A stretch of DNA of 64,000 nt from Thalassobaculum sp965228445 (GCA_965228445.1 OZ245813.1:1798001-1862000), one strand, 5' to 3'; positions 1 through 9,101 are shown, counted from the stretch's first letter. Translations and numbers: made by a program. The notes: a model not told the origin generated them from the sequence alone.

Positions 1-711
1 ATGGATGTGCATGGTGATGCCGCGGTCCATCGCCTCCTTGTGGGAGGCCTGGATCAGCGCGCCGGTGCAGGTATCGATCTGCGACGGCCCCATCATGCCG
101 GACATCCGGCCCGACGGATGGGCATCGGCCTCGTCGATGGTCGCGATGGCCCGTTCCATGGCCCGCTCGCCGGCACCCTCGTCCCAGTCATAGACGACGG
201 AATGGCCGTCCTTGGTGGTCCAGGCGGCCGAGCGGTACATCGGGCAGAGCACGCCGCGGATGCCGGTGGAGGCCACGTCCTCGACCCAGCCGTCGCGCGC
301 CATGGACAGGTCGCAATAGGTGGTCACGCCGCTCTTCAGCATCTCGTGGATGGCGAAGCGCATGGCCGGGCTGGCGCCCTCGGGCAGCATGCGGAACACC
401 GGCATGTACTCGTAGAGCGAGGACTGGCCGAGCTTGGGCGAGCCGAGCTCCTCGTTCAGCCCCTTGTTGCCGGGCTCGGAGGCCGGGTGGGAATGCACGT
501 CGATGAAGCCGGGCATCACCATCTTGCCGGCGCCGTCCAGGGTGACGTCGGCCTGGCCGTCGAAGCCCTTGCCCACATGGATCAGTTCGTGGTCGCGGAA
601 GGCGATGTCGGCGCCCTTCAGGTAGACATGCCCGCCGGTGCCCTCGGCGCCGCCCTCGGGATCCCAGGCGATCACCCAGTCGCAGTTCTTGATCACCGTC
701 GTGCGGCCCAT
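1..711 (-). CDS. Amidohydrolase family protein (C-terminus cut by window edge)
   Basis: This is a metal-dependent hydrolase of the amidohydrolase superfamily, which cleaves amide, ester or ring C-N bonds. The 237 N-terminal residues are visible and the rest lies beyond position 1. The N-terminal beta-sandwich leads into MPGFIDVHSHP (residues 66-76), whose H73-x-H75 pair is the family's first metal-binding motif, followed by the typical LKSGVTTYCD strand near residue 125. The ATG at 711 is preceded by AGGAAG at a good distance. The gene is divergent from bioY with about 185 bp between them. The substrate cannot be read from the sequence. The family call is firm, the function is not. Confidence 0.85.
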   Translation of the reverse strand, partial: MGRTTVIKNCDWVIAWDPEGGAEGTGGHVYLKGADIAFRDHELIHVGKGFDGQADVTLDGAGKMVMPGFIDVHSHPASEPGNKGLNEELGSPKLGQSSLYEYMPVFRMLPEGASPAMRFAIHEMLKSGVTTYCDLSMARDGWVEDVASTGIRGVLCPMYRSAAWTTKDGHSVVYDWDEGAGERAMERAIATIDEADAHPSGRMSGMMGPSQIDTCTGALIQASHKEAMDRGITMHIH

Positions 712-895
712 CGTCTTCCTCGCGTTCGATTGCTGATGTGGTCGGCGGGGATCCCCGCAGCGGCAGCGAGTTTGCGGGGCGGGGCGAGCGGCGTCAAACC
801 GTAGAAATCACCATAAGTGACGTGAGGTCACCGTTGACAGCCCGCCCCGCCCTGCGGACCGTTCGCGCTCCTCAACCCGCCGATGGACCTCTGGC

Positions 896-1486
896 ATGAC
901 CGCTTATCCCACTCTCCTCGACACCGCCCTGCCCGCCGACGGCCGGACGCGCCGGCTGCTGCGCGACGCCGGCCTGGCACTCGCCGGATCGGTTCTGTTC
1001 ACCGTCTCCGCCAAGACGCAGATCCCGTTCTATCCCGTGCCGATGACCATGCAGACCTTCGTCATCATGGTCCTCGGCATGGCGCTCGGCCCGCGTCTCG
1101 GCGCCGCCACGGTGATGCTGTACCTGACGCAGGGCGCGCTCGGGCTGCCGGTCTTCGCCGGAACGCCGGAGAAGGGACTGGGTCTCGCCTACATGGCCGG
1201 ACCGACCGGGGGCTATCTGGTCGGCTTCGTCGCCGGGGCATGGATGTGCGGCGCGCTGGCCGAGCGGGGCTGGGACCGGTCCTGGCTGAAGACCGTGGCG
1301 GCCGCGGGCCTCGGCCACGCGGCGGTGTTCGCGTTCGGCTTCGCCTGGCTCGCGGTGCTGGTCGGCGCGGAGAAGGCCTTCGCCGTCGGCGTCGCCCCGT
1401 TCTGGGCCGCGACCCTGCTGAAGACCGCGCTCGCGGTGGCGGTCCTGCCGCCGGCCTGGGCGGTGGTGCGCAAGCTGCGGGGGTAA
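896..1486 (+). CDS. bioY: Biotin transporter BioY (ECF S component)
   Basis: This is an integral membrane biotin-binding S component of an energy-coupling-factor transporter. It has 196 residues, the usual family length, with about six hydrophobic segments. Diagnostic stretches are PFYPVPMTMQTF (44-55) and AGPTGGYLVGF (101-111), the most conserved BioY motif. No bioM or bioN energising subunits lie nearby, as is common in alphaproteobacteria, where BioY acts alone or shares a module elsewhere (family knowledge). The gene is monocistronic: the divergent amidohydrolase precedes it and a palindromic repeat follows the stop. The start at 896 is in-frame with no better upstream ATG. Confidence 0.93.
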   Translation: MTAYPTLLDTALPADGRTRRLLRDAGLALAGSVLFTVSAKTQIPFYPVPMTMQTFVIMVLGMALGPRLGAATVMLYLTQGALGLPVFAGTPEKGLGLAYMAGPTGGYLVGFVAGAWMCGALAERGWDRSWLKTVAAAGLGHAAVFAFGFAWLAVLVGAEKAFAVGVAPFWAATLLKTALAVAVLPPAWAVVRKLRG

Positions 1487-1504
1487 CCTCCGCCTCAGCC
1501 CCTT

Positions 1505-1622
1505 CCCGTCTTTCCGGCCTTGCGCCGGGATCGAGGGAAGGGGCCGCTGCGGCGCTGGAGATTGGTCTCCAGCGTTTCATCACCCGGCGGTCTCGGTCCC
1601 GGCGCGAGGCCGGGAAGACGAG
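1505..1622. repeat. REP/BIME-like palindromic intergenic element, copy 1
   Basis: Two inverted arms, 1505-1536 and 1591-1622, are near-perfect reverse complements around the core CCGGCCTTGCGCCGGGA. Between them, a perfect 9-bp stem with a TTGG loop lies at 1553-1574. The right arm recurs almost unchanged at 9049-9080 in another intergenic gap. It sits between the convergent bioY and an amidohydrolase gene, so it may also serve as a bidirectional terminator. The repeat is seen directly; calling it REP-like is inference. Confidence 0.6.
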
Positions 1623-1650
1623 ATTAGAGTGAACGCGTCGGGTTTAACCC

Positions 1651-3279
1651 CTAAGCCGCCTCGCTCTGCCGATCGTAGGCCACCTCGCCGCCGAGCACCG
1701 TCAGGTCGCACTGGGCGCCGATCCAGGCCTCCGGCTCGGTGGCGAACAGGTCGGTGTCGAACACCGCCACGTCGCCGAGCATGCCGACCGCGAGCGTGCC
1801 CTTGATGCCTTCCTCGAACGAGCCGTAGGCGCCGTTGACGGTATAGGCGCCGATCGCCTCCTCCACCGTGATCCGCTCCTCGGGGCCGATCACGGTGCCC
1901 TTGGAGGTCTTGCGGGTGACCATGTTGTAGATCCCGCGGAACGGATTGGTCTGGGATACCGGCCCGTCAGAGCTGCCCGACGGGTACAGGCCGGCATCGA
2001 TCCAGCTGCGCATCGGATAGCTTGCCGCCGGCCGCTCCGGGCCGAGGGCGTCGAGATACAGGTCGCCGAACTCGTACAGGAAGATCGACTGCGGGGCCGG
2101 CAGCACCCCGGCCTTGGCCATGCGGGCGATCTGCTCCTTCGACAGGAATCCGCAATGCTCGATCCGGTGGCGGCGGTCGGAATGGACCTGGTTGCCGATC
2201 GCCTTCTCGTAGCCGCTCAGCACCTGCTCGATCGCCACGTCGCCGATGGCGTGGGTGGCAATCTGGAAGCCGCGGGCGTGGTAGTCGGCGATGTAGCCGT
2301 GAATCTCCTCGTCGCCATAGATCATGATGCCGAAATTCTCGGCATCGTCGGCATAGGGCGACGACATGGCCGCGGTCTTGCCGCCGGCCGAGCCGTCGGC
2401 GAACAGCTTCATCGGGCCGGTGCGCACCCACTCGTCGCCGTCGCCGGTCATGAAGTCCATGTCCAGGATGCGGTCGGGCCAGCCGGTCGCGCCCGCCAGC
2501 GGCATCAGGTACATGCGCTGGGGCAGACGGCCCTGGCGGCGGGCGAAGAGATAGGCCTGCCAGTCGCGATAGCCTTCGCGCAGGCCGACCCCCGGATCGG
2601 TGCAGGAGGTGAAGCCGTAGGACAGGTTCAGCTTCGCACCGGCCTCGATGCCGTTGACGAAGTCGTCCATGCCGGCCTTCGGAAAGGCGCGGTACATAAG
2701 CTGCTGGGCGGTCTCCTGCATCAGCCCCGTCAGCTTGCCGTTCTGCGCCTCCACATGGCCGCCGGCCGGCTGGGCGATGCCCTCGCGGACCTGCGCCAGC
2801 TCCAGGGCCTTAGAGTTCGCCACGCCCATATGACCGCAGGTGCGCTTGATGTAGACCGGGTTCTCCGGCGCCACCAGGTCCAGCTCCTCGCGCAGCGGAT
2901 GGCGCTTCTCGGCCAGATTGAAGTGGTCGTAGCCGCGGCCCATGATCCACTCGCCGGGTGCGAGCGTGTCCGCCCGCGCCTTGATCGCGGCCAGAATGTC
3001 GGCGATCGAGGTGATGTCCTCGCCCTTGAGGTTGACCTCCAGCGTGCCCATGCCAACCGCCATCATGTGCTGATGCGCGTCGTTCAGTCCCGGCACCGCC
3101 AGCCGGCCCGCGAGGTCGATCTTCTTGGTGTCCGGCCCGACCAGGCCGGCGATCTCCGACGCCGTGCCGGTCGCCAGAACCCGCCCCTGCCAGATCGCCA
3201 CCGCCTCGGCGAAACCGAGTCCGGGACCAAGAAAGACCTTTCCGCCCGAAAGGACGGTATCAGCGGCCACCCGCGCCAT
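1651..3279 (-). CDS. YtcJ-type amidohydrolase
   Basis: This is a 542-residue metal-dependent amidohydrolase of the YtcJ/amidohydrolase_3 type, full length for the family. The composite domain starts at the N-terminus. VPGLNDAHQHM (62-72) carries the metal-binding H69-x-H71, and further conserved His and Asp-rich loops follow, including an SSDGPVSQTNPF stretch near residue 440. The start is supported by AGGAG immediately upstream of 3279. It lies on the same strand as, and about 100 nt after, a class II aldolase gene, so the two may be cotranscribed. Physiological substrates of this family are mostly unknown, so no reaction is assigned. Confidence 0.85.
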   Translation of the reverse strand: MARVAADTVLSGGKVFLGPGLGFAEAVAIWQGRVLATGTASEIAGLVGPDTKKIDLAGRLAVPGLNDAHQHMMAVGMGTLEVNLKGEDITSIADILAAIKARADTLAPGEWIMGRGYDHFNLAEKRHPLREELDLVAPENPVYIKRTCGHMGVANSKALELAQVREGIAQPAGGHVEAQNGKLTGLMQETAQQLMYRAFPKAGMDDFVNGIEAGAKLNLSYGFTSCTDPGVGLREGYRDWQAYLFARRQGRLPQRMYLMPLAGATGWPDRILDMDFMTGDGDEWVRTGPMKLFADGSAGGKTAAMSSPYADDAENFGIMIYGDEEIHGYIADYHARGFQIATHAIGDVAIEQVLSGYEKAIGNQVHSDRRHRIEHCGFLSKEQIARMAKAGVLPAPQSIFLYEFGDLYLDALGPERPAASYPMRSWIDAGLYPSGSSDGPVSQTNPFRGIYNMVTRKTSKGTVIGPEERITVEEAIGAYTVNGAYGSFEEGIKGTLAVGMLGDVAVFDTDLFATEPEAWIGAQCDLTVLGGEVAYDRQSEAA

Positions 3280-3381
3280 GCATGCATCTCCTGAAAATGG
3301 GGTGTGTATGTCCGCCGTCTGAATAGACGGGCGTCAGAAAGGGTCGGCCCCGTCGCGGGGACGGGGCCGGGTCTGGGTCGC

Positions 3382-4158
3382 TCAGGCGTCGTAGCCCGGG
3401 CTGTAGCGGTCCATCATGCGGCGCATGGCCGGCCAGGCGCGCTCGCCGAAGACCCGGGTACCGTCGCCCCAGAACTGGTCGGCGGTGTGCTGGCAGACCT
3501 CGTCGGACGGAATGATCAGCTCCTTGCCGGTCTGGGCCGAGAGCTGGGCGACGCAGGCATGCTCCAGGTTCTGCAGGATCTCGAACGCCTCGCCGATGGT
3601 GCGCCCGCAGGCCAGCAGGCCGTGGTTGCGCAGGATCATGGCGTAGCGGTCGCCGAGATCGGCCTGCAGCCGCTCGCGCTCGTCCAGATCCAGGGCGATG
3701 CCTTCATAGGTGTGATAGGCGAGGTGGTCGCCGTAGAACATCATCGCGTTCTGGGTGATCGGCAGCAGCCCTTCCTTCTGGGCCGAGACCGCCATGCCGG
3801 CGCGGGTATGGGTATGGGCCACGCACATCACCTCCGGACGCGCCATGTGCACCGCGGAGTGGATGGTGAAGCCGGCCTCGTTCACCTCGAAGGGCGAGTC
3901 CATGACGGTCTTGCCCTCGGTGTCGATCTTCACCAGGGAGGATGCCGTAACCTCCTCGAACATCAGCCCGTAGGGGTTCAGCAGGAAGTGATGGTCCGGC
4001 CCGGGCAGGCGGGCGGACAGGTGGGTGTAGATCGAATCGGTCCAGCGGTAGAACGCCACGAGCCGGTAGAGACAGGCCAGATCGACACGGATCTGCCATT
4101 CCTCCTCGCTCACCAGATCGCGCACTGACGGAAGTTCTGCCTCATAGGCAAGGGCCAT
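3382..4158 (-). CDS. Class II aldolase/adducin family protein
   Basis: This is a cytoplasmic zinc-dependent class II aldolase/adducin-fold protein of 258 residues. Relatives cleave or epimerise sugar phosphates or decarboxylate hydroxy acids. THLSAR (45-50) and NPYGLMFEEVTASSLVKID (61-79) form the substrate pocket, AHTHT (114-118) supplies zinc ligands H115 and H117, and RNHGLLACG (177-185) supplies the third, H179. The gene precedes a YtcJ-type hydrolase in the same direction. It is divergent from the lipoprotein gene, and a palindrome-bearing promoter region separates them. The exact substrate is unresolved; the fold is clear. Confidence 0.88.
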   Translation of the reverse strand: MALAYEAELPSVRDLVSEEEWQIRVDLACLYRLVAFYRWTDSIYTHLSARLPGPDHHFLLNPYGLMFEEVTASSLVKIDTEGKTVMDSPFEVNEAGFTIHSAVHMARPEVMCVAHTHTRAGMAVSAQKEGLLPITQNAMMFYGDHLAYHTYEGIALDLDERERLQADLGDRYAMILRNHGLLACGRTIGEAFEILQNLEHACVAQLSAQTGKELIIPSDEVCQHTADQFWGDGTRVFGERAWPAMRRMMDRYSPGYDA

Positions 4159-4279
4159 GGCGGCCTCCTCGGCTGAGGGACGGGGATGTAGGGTTTGAGC
4201 CGAGAGTGGCGGGTGCCGCAGGGGCGGTCAATCCATCAAAGTTTTGACCATTGCACCAAGGACCTGCGGGGCGTCAGTC

Positions 4280-4306
4280 TTGCGGTTTCCTTGACAGGAA
4301 CCGCAA
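4280..4306 (+). promoter_or_regulatory. Palindrome overlapping a TTGACA box
   Basis: An inverted repeat with 8-bp outer arms TTGCGGTT (4280-4287) and AACCGCAA (4299-4306) continues inward as CCT/AGG around a TGAC loop, with one bulged T. The sequence TTGACA (4291-4296), a consensus -35 box, lies in its centre. It is 25 bp upstream of the lipoprotein start. It could be an operator covering the promoter or an RNA hairpin. No convincing -10 box at 17 bp was found, so the promoter call is tentative. Confidence 0.4.
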
Positions 4307-4331
4307 AATATTGATGATTCAGGACGAATCC

Positions 4332-5564
4332 ATGCACTCCAGTGGCGAGAGGCCGATCCGCATGGCGCAGCGCCGCCCGCTCCTTCTCCTGGCCTTCGCG
4401 ACCGCCCTGCTGTCCGGCTGCTCGTCCGTCGGCGGTATCGGCGACAGTCTCGGCGGCAGCACCCCCGACAACCGTCTCGCCCCGGCCCCGGCGCCGATCT
4501 ACGCCGCCGGCGATACGTTCGTATATACGGAGAACGGTCAACCGACCCGGGAACAGGTGGTTTCCGTCGCCCCGGACCGGGTGGTCTGGACCAACGACAG
4601 CGGCCTGATCTGGACCAAGGACGCGGCCCTGGTCACCCCGCAGCTGCGCTGGTCGTCCCATCCGGAACTCGGCCGCGGCCAGCAGACCATCATCGGCTCG
4701 CCCGAACAGCTGTTCCCGCTGCAGGAAGGCAACGTGATCGCCTACTCCGTGCGCGGCTCCGCAGAGAACGCGCCGGCCGGCTGGCAGGAGGAACACCGCT
4801 GCGTGGTCTCCGGCCAGGAGGATGTCCAGGTTCCCGCCGGCACCTACACGACCTTCCGGATCGACTGCCAGCGCAAGGATTTCCTCGACAGCTACTTCTA
4901 CTCGCCGGTGGTGCAGAACTATGTGCTGCGGGTCCGCGACTTCGGCACCGGCCAGTCGCGCAAGGAGCTGCTGTCGGTGACGCTCGCCAACGACCGGACC
5001 CGCGAACTGCCGGCCACCGTCGCCGGCACGCCGAACCCGGTGGAAGGCCCGAGTGTGCAGACGCCGGTCACGCCGCCGGTCGCGGTCATGGGGCCGACCC
5101 CGGTTCCGGTGATGGCGCCCGACGCCATGGCGACCAAGCCGATGGGCACCGAGGCGGAGCGGGCCGACGCCCTGATCTCGCGCCTGGAGGATGTGGTCGC
5201 GCGTCTCGAGAAGGTCGCCGGACTGGATGCCGGTCGGGCCGCGGCGCCGGCCGCCGGCAGCGCCGGGTCCTCGGCACCGCGGACGGCCGCCGCATCCGGC
5301 GGGTCTTCCGGTCCCTGGGCGGTGCATCTGGCCTCCTACCGGTCCGCGCGCTCGGCCCAGGACGGCTGGAAGCTGCTGCAGCGCCGGTTCCCGGCCCTGG
5401 CCGACAAGAAGATGGTCACCAGCGAGTTCGATCCGGGAAACGGACGCGGCACCTATGTCCGGCTGATGGCCCAGGGCTTCCCGAACCGCGACGCGGCGAT
5501 GCAGTTCTGCGGGCCGCTGAAGGCCAAAGGGCAGTTCTGCGACGCCCGCGGTCCGCTGCCCTGA
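4332..5564 (+). CDS. SPOR-domain lipoprotein
   Basis: This is a predicted outer-membrane lipoprotein of about 410 residues. The leader ends in the lipobox ALLSGC (Cys 30 from this start). A beta-rich domain follows (about 50-240), then a Pro/Ala-rich linker and a short coiled segment (RADALISRLEDVVARLEKV). The C-terminal 80 residues beginning GPWAVHLASYRS look like a SPOR domain, which binds denuded glycan strands at division septa (family knowledge). An alternative start at 4362 gives a tighter signal peptide; 4332 has AGGA upstream. The central domain was not recognised. It is convergent with the cupin gene. Confidence 0.7.
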   Translation: MHSSGERPIRMAQRRPLLLLAFATALLSGCSSVGGIGDSLGGSTPDNRLAPAPAPIYAAGDTFVYTENGQPTREQVVSVAPDRVVWTNDSGLIWTKDAALVTPQLRWSSHPELGRGQQTIIGSPEQLFPLQEGNVIAYSVRGSAENAPAGWQEEHRCVVSGQEDVQVPAGTYTTFRIDCQRKDFLDSYFYSPVVQNYVLRVRDFGTGQSRKELLSVTLANDRTRELPATVAGTPNPVEGPSVQTPVTPPVAVMGPTPVPVMAPDAMATKPMGTEAERADALISRLEDVVARLEKVAGLDAGRAAAPAAGSAGSSAPRTAAASGGSSGPWAVHLASYRSARSAQDGWKLLQRRFPALADKKMVTSEFDPGNGRGTYVRLMAQGFPNRDAAMQFCGPLKAKGQFCDARGPLP

Positions 5565-5579
5565 ACGAGCGAGTGTCGG

Positions 5580-5915
5580 TCAGACGACCGGCACGTAGTC
5601 GTACTCGCCGACGCCCTGCATGATCAGGAAGCTGACCGACGTGTCGCCCGCATTGGTCACCAGATGCGGGCGGCCGGCGACCACCTCGTAGCTCTTGCCG
5701 GGGGCGAGCTCGACCGATTCCTTCGGGTTCATCAGGTAGATCCGCAGCGTGCCTTCCAGAACATAGAAGGTGTCGCCCACATTGGTGTGGGTGTGCCACG
5801 GCACCTTCTGGGTCGGCGACAGCCGCAGTTCCTGGATGCGGAAGCCGGGGCGCTCCAGATGCCGGGCCCGGTGTTCGACCTCGTAGAGGTGGTCGGCATT
5901 CTTGAGCGGCTGCAT
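5580..5915 (-). CDS. Small single-domain cupin protein
   Basis: This 111-residue protein is one cupin barrel. Motif 1 is HTHTNVGDTFYVLEG (41-55) with H41 and H43; the usual glutamate position is occupied by D48. Motif 2 includes H84 and N88 in GRPHLVTN. Such cupins bind a metal and act as small oxygenases, isomerases or ligand-binding proteins. It is the last gene of a likely three-gene minus-strand unit, 31 nt after an MFS transporter. The substrate is unknown. Confidence 0.82.
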   Translation of the reverse strand: MQPLKNADHLYEVEHRARHLERPGFRIQELRLSPTQKVPWHTHTNVGDTFYVLEGTLRIYLMNPKESVELAPGKSYEVVAGRPHLVTNAGDTSVSFLIMQGVGEYDYVPVV

Positions 5916-5946
5916 GGCGGGTCTCCCTTGGGATCTTTGGTTGCCC

Positions 5947-7140
5947 CTACCCTACCGCGCCGCGCACCCGCATCCAGCCCCGGATCAGCGACAGCAGCAC
6001 GAATCCGGCGCAGATGCAGGACATGTAGACCATCAGTCCGGTCGGGACCCACACCTCCATCGCCCAGCCCGACAACGGCGGCCCGAACAGGTTGGCCAAT
6101 TCGAAGGTCATGACGAACGCAGCGTTGGCGGCGACCAGCTCGCCGCCGCGATAGCGCTCGCCCAGCATGGTGACGCCGACGGTATAGAGCCCGAAGCTGC
6201 AGCCGCCCCAGAAGAACAGGATCGGATAGGCCGCGAGCGAGTCCGCCCGCAGCAGCCAGGCCACCAGCCCCGGACAGGCGATGCAGATCGTCCCCAGCAC
6301 CAGCAGCATGCCGCGCCGGTTCACCCGGTCGGCGAGCCAGCCCAGCGGGATCTGCAGCGCCATGTTGCCGGCGAAGACGGCGGTGAGCAGGGTCACCGCG
6401 GTGTCCGACGGCATGCCGATGCGGATGCCGTAGATCGGCAGGAAGGTGAAGAAGGCGGCGTCGATCAGCCCGACGGTGAGCACCGCGGCGAAGATCGTCG
6501 GCGCGTCGCGGGCCAGTCGGATCACGCTGCCCTTGGTCTCCAGCGCCAGCGGCGGCGCCAGGTTGCGGATCAGCGCCAGGGGCAGTGCCGTCAGCGCGGT
6601 GATCGCCGCGATGACCACGAAGGGGGCAGGTCCCTCGGTGCCGATCAGGGTCAGGATAATCGGTCCCAGCGCGAAGCCGGAGGCGATGGAGGTGATGTAG
6701 ATCGACATCACCAGCCCCCGACGCCGCTCGCTGATGATGGCGTTCATCCAGGTTTCGCTGACCACCCAGTGGATCGAGACCCCGGCGCCGATCAGGAAGC
6801 GCAGCACCATCCAGGCCCAGATATTGTCGATGAAGGCCATGGCCAGGGCCGAGACCGCGGTCACCAGCAGGCCGCCGACCATGGCCGGGCTGGCGCCGAA
6901 GCGGCGGACCATGACGGTGGCGTAGGGCGCCATCACCAGCACGCCGAGCGAGGTCATGGCGGAGTTGATGCCGATCATGACCGTGTCGACCTGGCGCGCC
7001 TCCAGGGTCACGGCGATCAGCGGCACGAAGCCACCGACCGCAAGGCCGATCGCCATGGAGGACGCGTAATGGGCCAGCAGGCTCCAGAGCACCTGTTGCG
7101 ACGACAGCGCGCCGCCCGGTCCGGACGACGCGGTGCTCAC
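5947..7140 (-). CDS. MFS transporter (YcaD-like)
   Basis: This is a 397-residue inner-membrane permease with about 12 hydrophobic segments, in the range for the major facilitator superfamily. A basic loop (MVRRFG) follows the second to third helix, and ALAMAFIDNIWAWMVLRFL with WVVSETWMNA near residues 115-135 resembles the YcaD/UMF-type branch. It is only 7 nt downstream of the coiled-coil protein gene and 31 nt upstream of the cupin, so the three are probably cotranscribed. The transported compound is not evident. Confidence 0.8.
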   Translation of the reverse strand: MSTASSGPGGALSSQQVLWSLLAHYASSMAIGLAVGGFVPLIAVTLEARQVDTVMIGINSAMTSLGVLVMAPYATVMVRRFGASPAMVGGLLVTAVSALAMAFIDNIWAWMVLRFLIGAGVSIHWVVSETWMNAIISERRRGLVMSIYITSIASGFALGPIILTLIGTEGPAPFVVIAAITALTALPLALIRNLAPPLALETKGSVIRLARDAPTIFAAVLTVGLIDAAFFTFLPIYGIRIGMPSDTAVTLLTAVFAGNMALQIPLGWLADRVNRRGMLLVLGTICIACPGLVAWLLRADSLAAYPILFFWGGCSFGLYTVGVTMLGERYRGGELVAANAAFVMTFELANLFGPPLSGWAMEVWVPTGLMVYMSCICAGFVLLSLIRGWMRVRGAVG

Positions 7141-7147
7141 GCCGGGC

Positions 7148-7867
7148 TCATGGGTAGGTGCAGCGCTCGGCCGCCACCTGCGCGAAGCCCCGCGCGCCCG
7201 GCTTCACCAGGAAATGATGCTCGATGCCGTCATGGACGACCGACTGCTGCAGCGGCAGGGTGCCGGACACCTCGGTGCGCTGGCCGTCGATGCGGGTGAA
7301 AATCAGGGTGACCGGCTTGTGCGGGTCGTACCAGTTCTGCGGCAGGCCGGCGTCTGTGACCTCCGACTCGCCGCTGCCGGTGACCGCCACCGCGTCGTTG
7401 GCGAAGGTGACGGAGGTGTTGGCGCCGTTGTACAGCGGGGTGCGGACCAGGAACCGCTTGGTCTCGACCTCCTCGCAGTCGCGCTTGTCCTCGGCCGACT
7501 TGATGAAGAAGGCCAGGCGGTTGGGGTCGACGCCGGCCTCCAGACGCTCGTTCACCAGGTCCAGCAGCTCGCGCCGCGCGCCGGTCGGAACGTCGGCATT
7601 GTAGCGCTTCTCCCACTCGTCCAGCGCCAGCTTCGCCCGCTCGACCTCGACGCGCAGATTGGCGGATTCCTGTTCGCTGGCCGCCCGCGCCTGCTCGAAT
7701 TCCAGCAGTTGTTCCTGGTGCATGCGCCGCTGACCCTCGATGTCCTCCGCGCCGAATTCGTAAGACACCATGGCGGCCGCGAGAACGACTCCGACATAGA
7801 GGACGAAGCGGATCACGCCGCCCCACACCCGACGCCGGTAGCGCCGCTCGCTGTCGTAAAGGCTCAT
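7148..7867 (-). CDS. Membrane-anchored coiled-coil protein, unknown function
   Basis: Not recognised. Its 239 residues divide into a short basic cytoplasmic tail, one transmembrane helix (about 18-38), a charged coiled coil (about 45-100) and a globular periplasmic part. Two cysteines (in KRDCEEVE and AERCTYP) could form a disulphide. It is the first gene of the unit leading to the MFS permease and the cupin. Its topology resembles periplasmic scaffold or adaptor proteins, but that is only a topological comparison. Confidence 0.6.
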   Translation of the reverse strand: MSLYDSERRYRRRVWGGVIRFVLYVGVVLAAAMVSYEFGAEDIEGQRRMHQEQLLEFEQARAASEQESANLRVEVERAKLALDEWEKRYNADVPTGARRELLDLVNERLEAGVDPNRLAFFIKSAEDKRDCEEVETKRFLVRTPLYNGANTSVTFANDAVAVTGSGESEVTDAGLPQNWYDPHKPVTLIFTRIDGQRTEVSGTLPLQQSVVHDGIEHHFLVKPGARGFAQVAAERCTYP

Positions 7868-8016
7868 ATGCTGTTTCCTCGCCGAGGGAAGACCGAGTTG
7901 CCACTTCCCCGCCCGCGCCGGTGTTCTAGCCGGTCAGGCCGCCCGGGTGAAGGGGGTGGGGTGACGGGGCCGATCCTGCTTCCCCATTGGGGCAGCCGTG
8001 TGTCACCTTCCGACCC

Positions 8017-8955
8017 ATGTCGACCATGCCCAAGCCCCCCGCCTCGGTGCCCGATCGGGCCCCCGCCGCCGTCACCCGCCCCGAGGACGTCTCGGAGAAC
8101 GCGGTGCGCGGCATCGGCCTGCTGATCACCGCCGAGCTGCTGTTCGCGACCATGGACACCCTGGCCAAGCATCTGGGCCAGGAGATGCCGGTGCCGATGG
8201 TCGCGTGGGGACGCTACGCCTTCCATCTCGGCTTCATGCTGATGTTCTTTCCCGGCCGGCGGCTGCTGCCGCTGCTGCGGATCCGGCAGGTGAAGCTGAC
8301 CCTGTTCCGCGGCGTGTTGCTGCTGACCGCGACGATGAGCTTCTTCACCGCGATCCGCTACATCCCGCTGGCCGACGCGGTGGCGATCGGATTCGTTGCG
8401 CCGCTCTTCGTCGTCGCCCTGTCGATCCCCATGCTGGGCGAGACGGTCGGCCCGCGCCGCTGGGCCGCGGTTCTGATCGGCCTGATCGGCGTCGTGGTCA
8501 TCGTGCGTCCGGGTTTCGCCGACGTGCATTGGGCCTATGGGCTGATGATCTTCATGGCGTTCATCTTCGCCGTCTTCGTCATCGTCACCCGGATGCTGAC
8601 CCGCACCGAGGAGACCCTGTCGATCCTGTTCTACGCCGCCCTGATGGGCACGGTGGGCACGTCGCTGCTGCTGCCGTTCTTCTGGCAGACCCCGACCTGG
8701 GAGCAGCTCGGCTGGATGGCGGCGATGGGGGCGATCGGCGGGGTGTCGCAATGGCTGATGATCAATGCCTACAAGGTGGCGACCGCGTCCACCCTGGCGC
8801 CGTTCCAGTACGTGCAGATCACCTTCGCGGCGTTCTGGGGCTATGTGGTGTTCGGCGACATCCCCGATTTCTGGGTGATCATCGGCGGCACCATCGTCAT
8901 CGCCAGCGGCCTCTACGTCATCCACCGCGAGGCCACCCTCGCGAAGAAGGGGTAG
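8017..8955 (+). CDS. EamA/DMT family transporter
   Basis: This is a ten-helix drug/metabolite transporter of 312 residues made of two EamA repeats. The first begins at RGIGLLITAELLFATMDTLA and the second near residue 165. PLADAVAIGFVAPLFVV is typical of the helix 3-4 region. The ATG at 8017 (MSTMPKPP) is preferred over 7987 because the extra residues are atypical. It stands alone, divergent from the coiled-coil gene, with an intergenic palindromic repeat after its stop. Substrates of this branch are usually metabolites or amino acids. Confidence 0.85.
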   Translation: MSTMPKPPASVPDRAPAAVTRPEDVSENAVRGIGLLITAELLFATMDTLAKHLGQEMPVPMVAWGRYAFHLGFMLMFFPGRRLLPLLRIRQVKLTLFRGVLLLTATMSFFTAIRYIPLADAVAIGFVAPLFVVALSIPMLGETVGPRRWAAVLIGLIGVVVIVRPGFADVHWAYGLMIFMAFIFAVFVIVTRMLTRTEETLSILFYAALMGTVGTSLLLPFFWQTPTWEQLGWMAAMGAIGGVSQWLMINAYKVATASTLAPFQYVQITFAAFWGYVVFGDIPDFWVIIGGTIVIASGLYVIHREATLAKKG

Positions 8956-8976
8956 CCTCCCACCTTCCTCACGCCG

Positions 8977-9080
8977 CTTTCCCGGGACCCAGGGAAGGGG
9001 CGGCTGGAGAGCTTGGTAGACCCGAAGCGACGTTCCAACACGCGGACGTCTCGGTCCCGGCGCAAGGCCGGGAAGACGGA
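8977..9080. repeat. REP/BIME-like palindromic intergenic element, copy 2
   Basis: The segment 9049-9080 matches 1591-1622 at nearly every position (TCTCGGTCCCGGCGC, then AGGCCGGGAAGACG). The opposite arm (8977-9000) is degenerate but keeps the GGGAAGGGGCGGCT tail seen in copy 1. It again lies between convergent genes, an EamA and an MFS transporter. Confidence 0.5.
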
Positions 9081-9101
9081 GAAGCTGACCTTCGAACGCC
9101 C

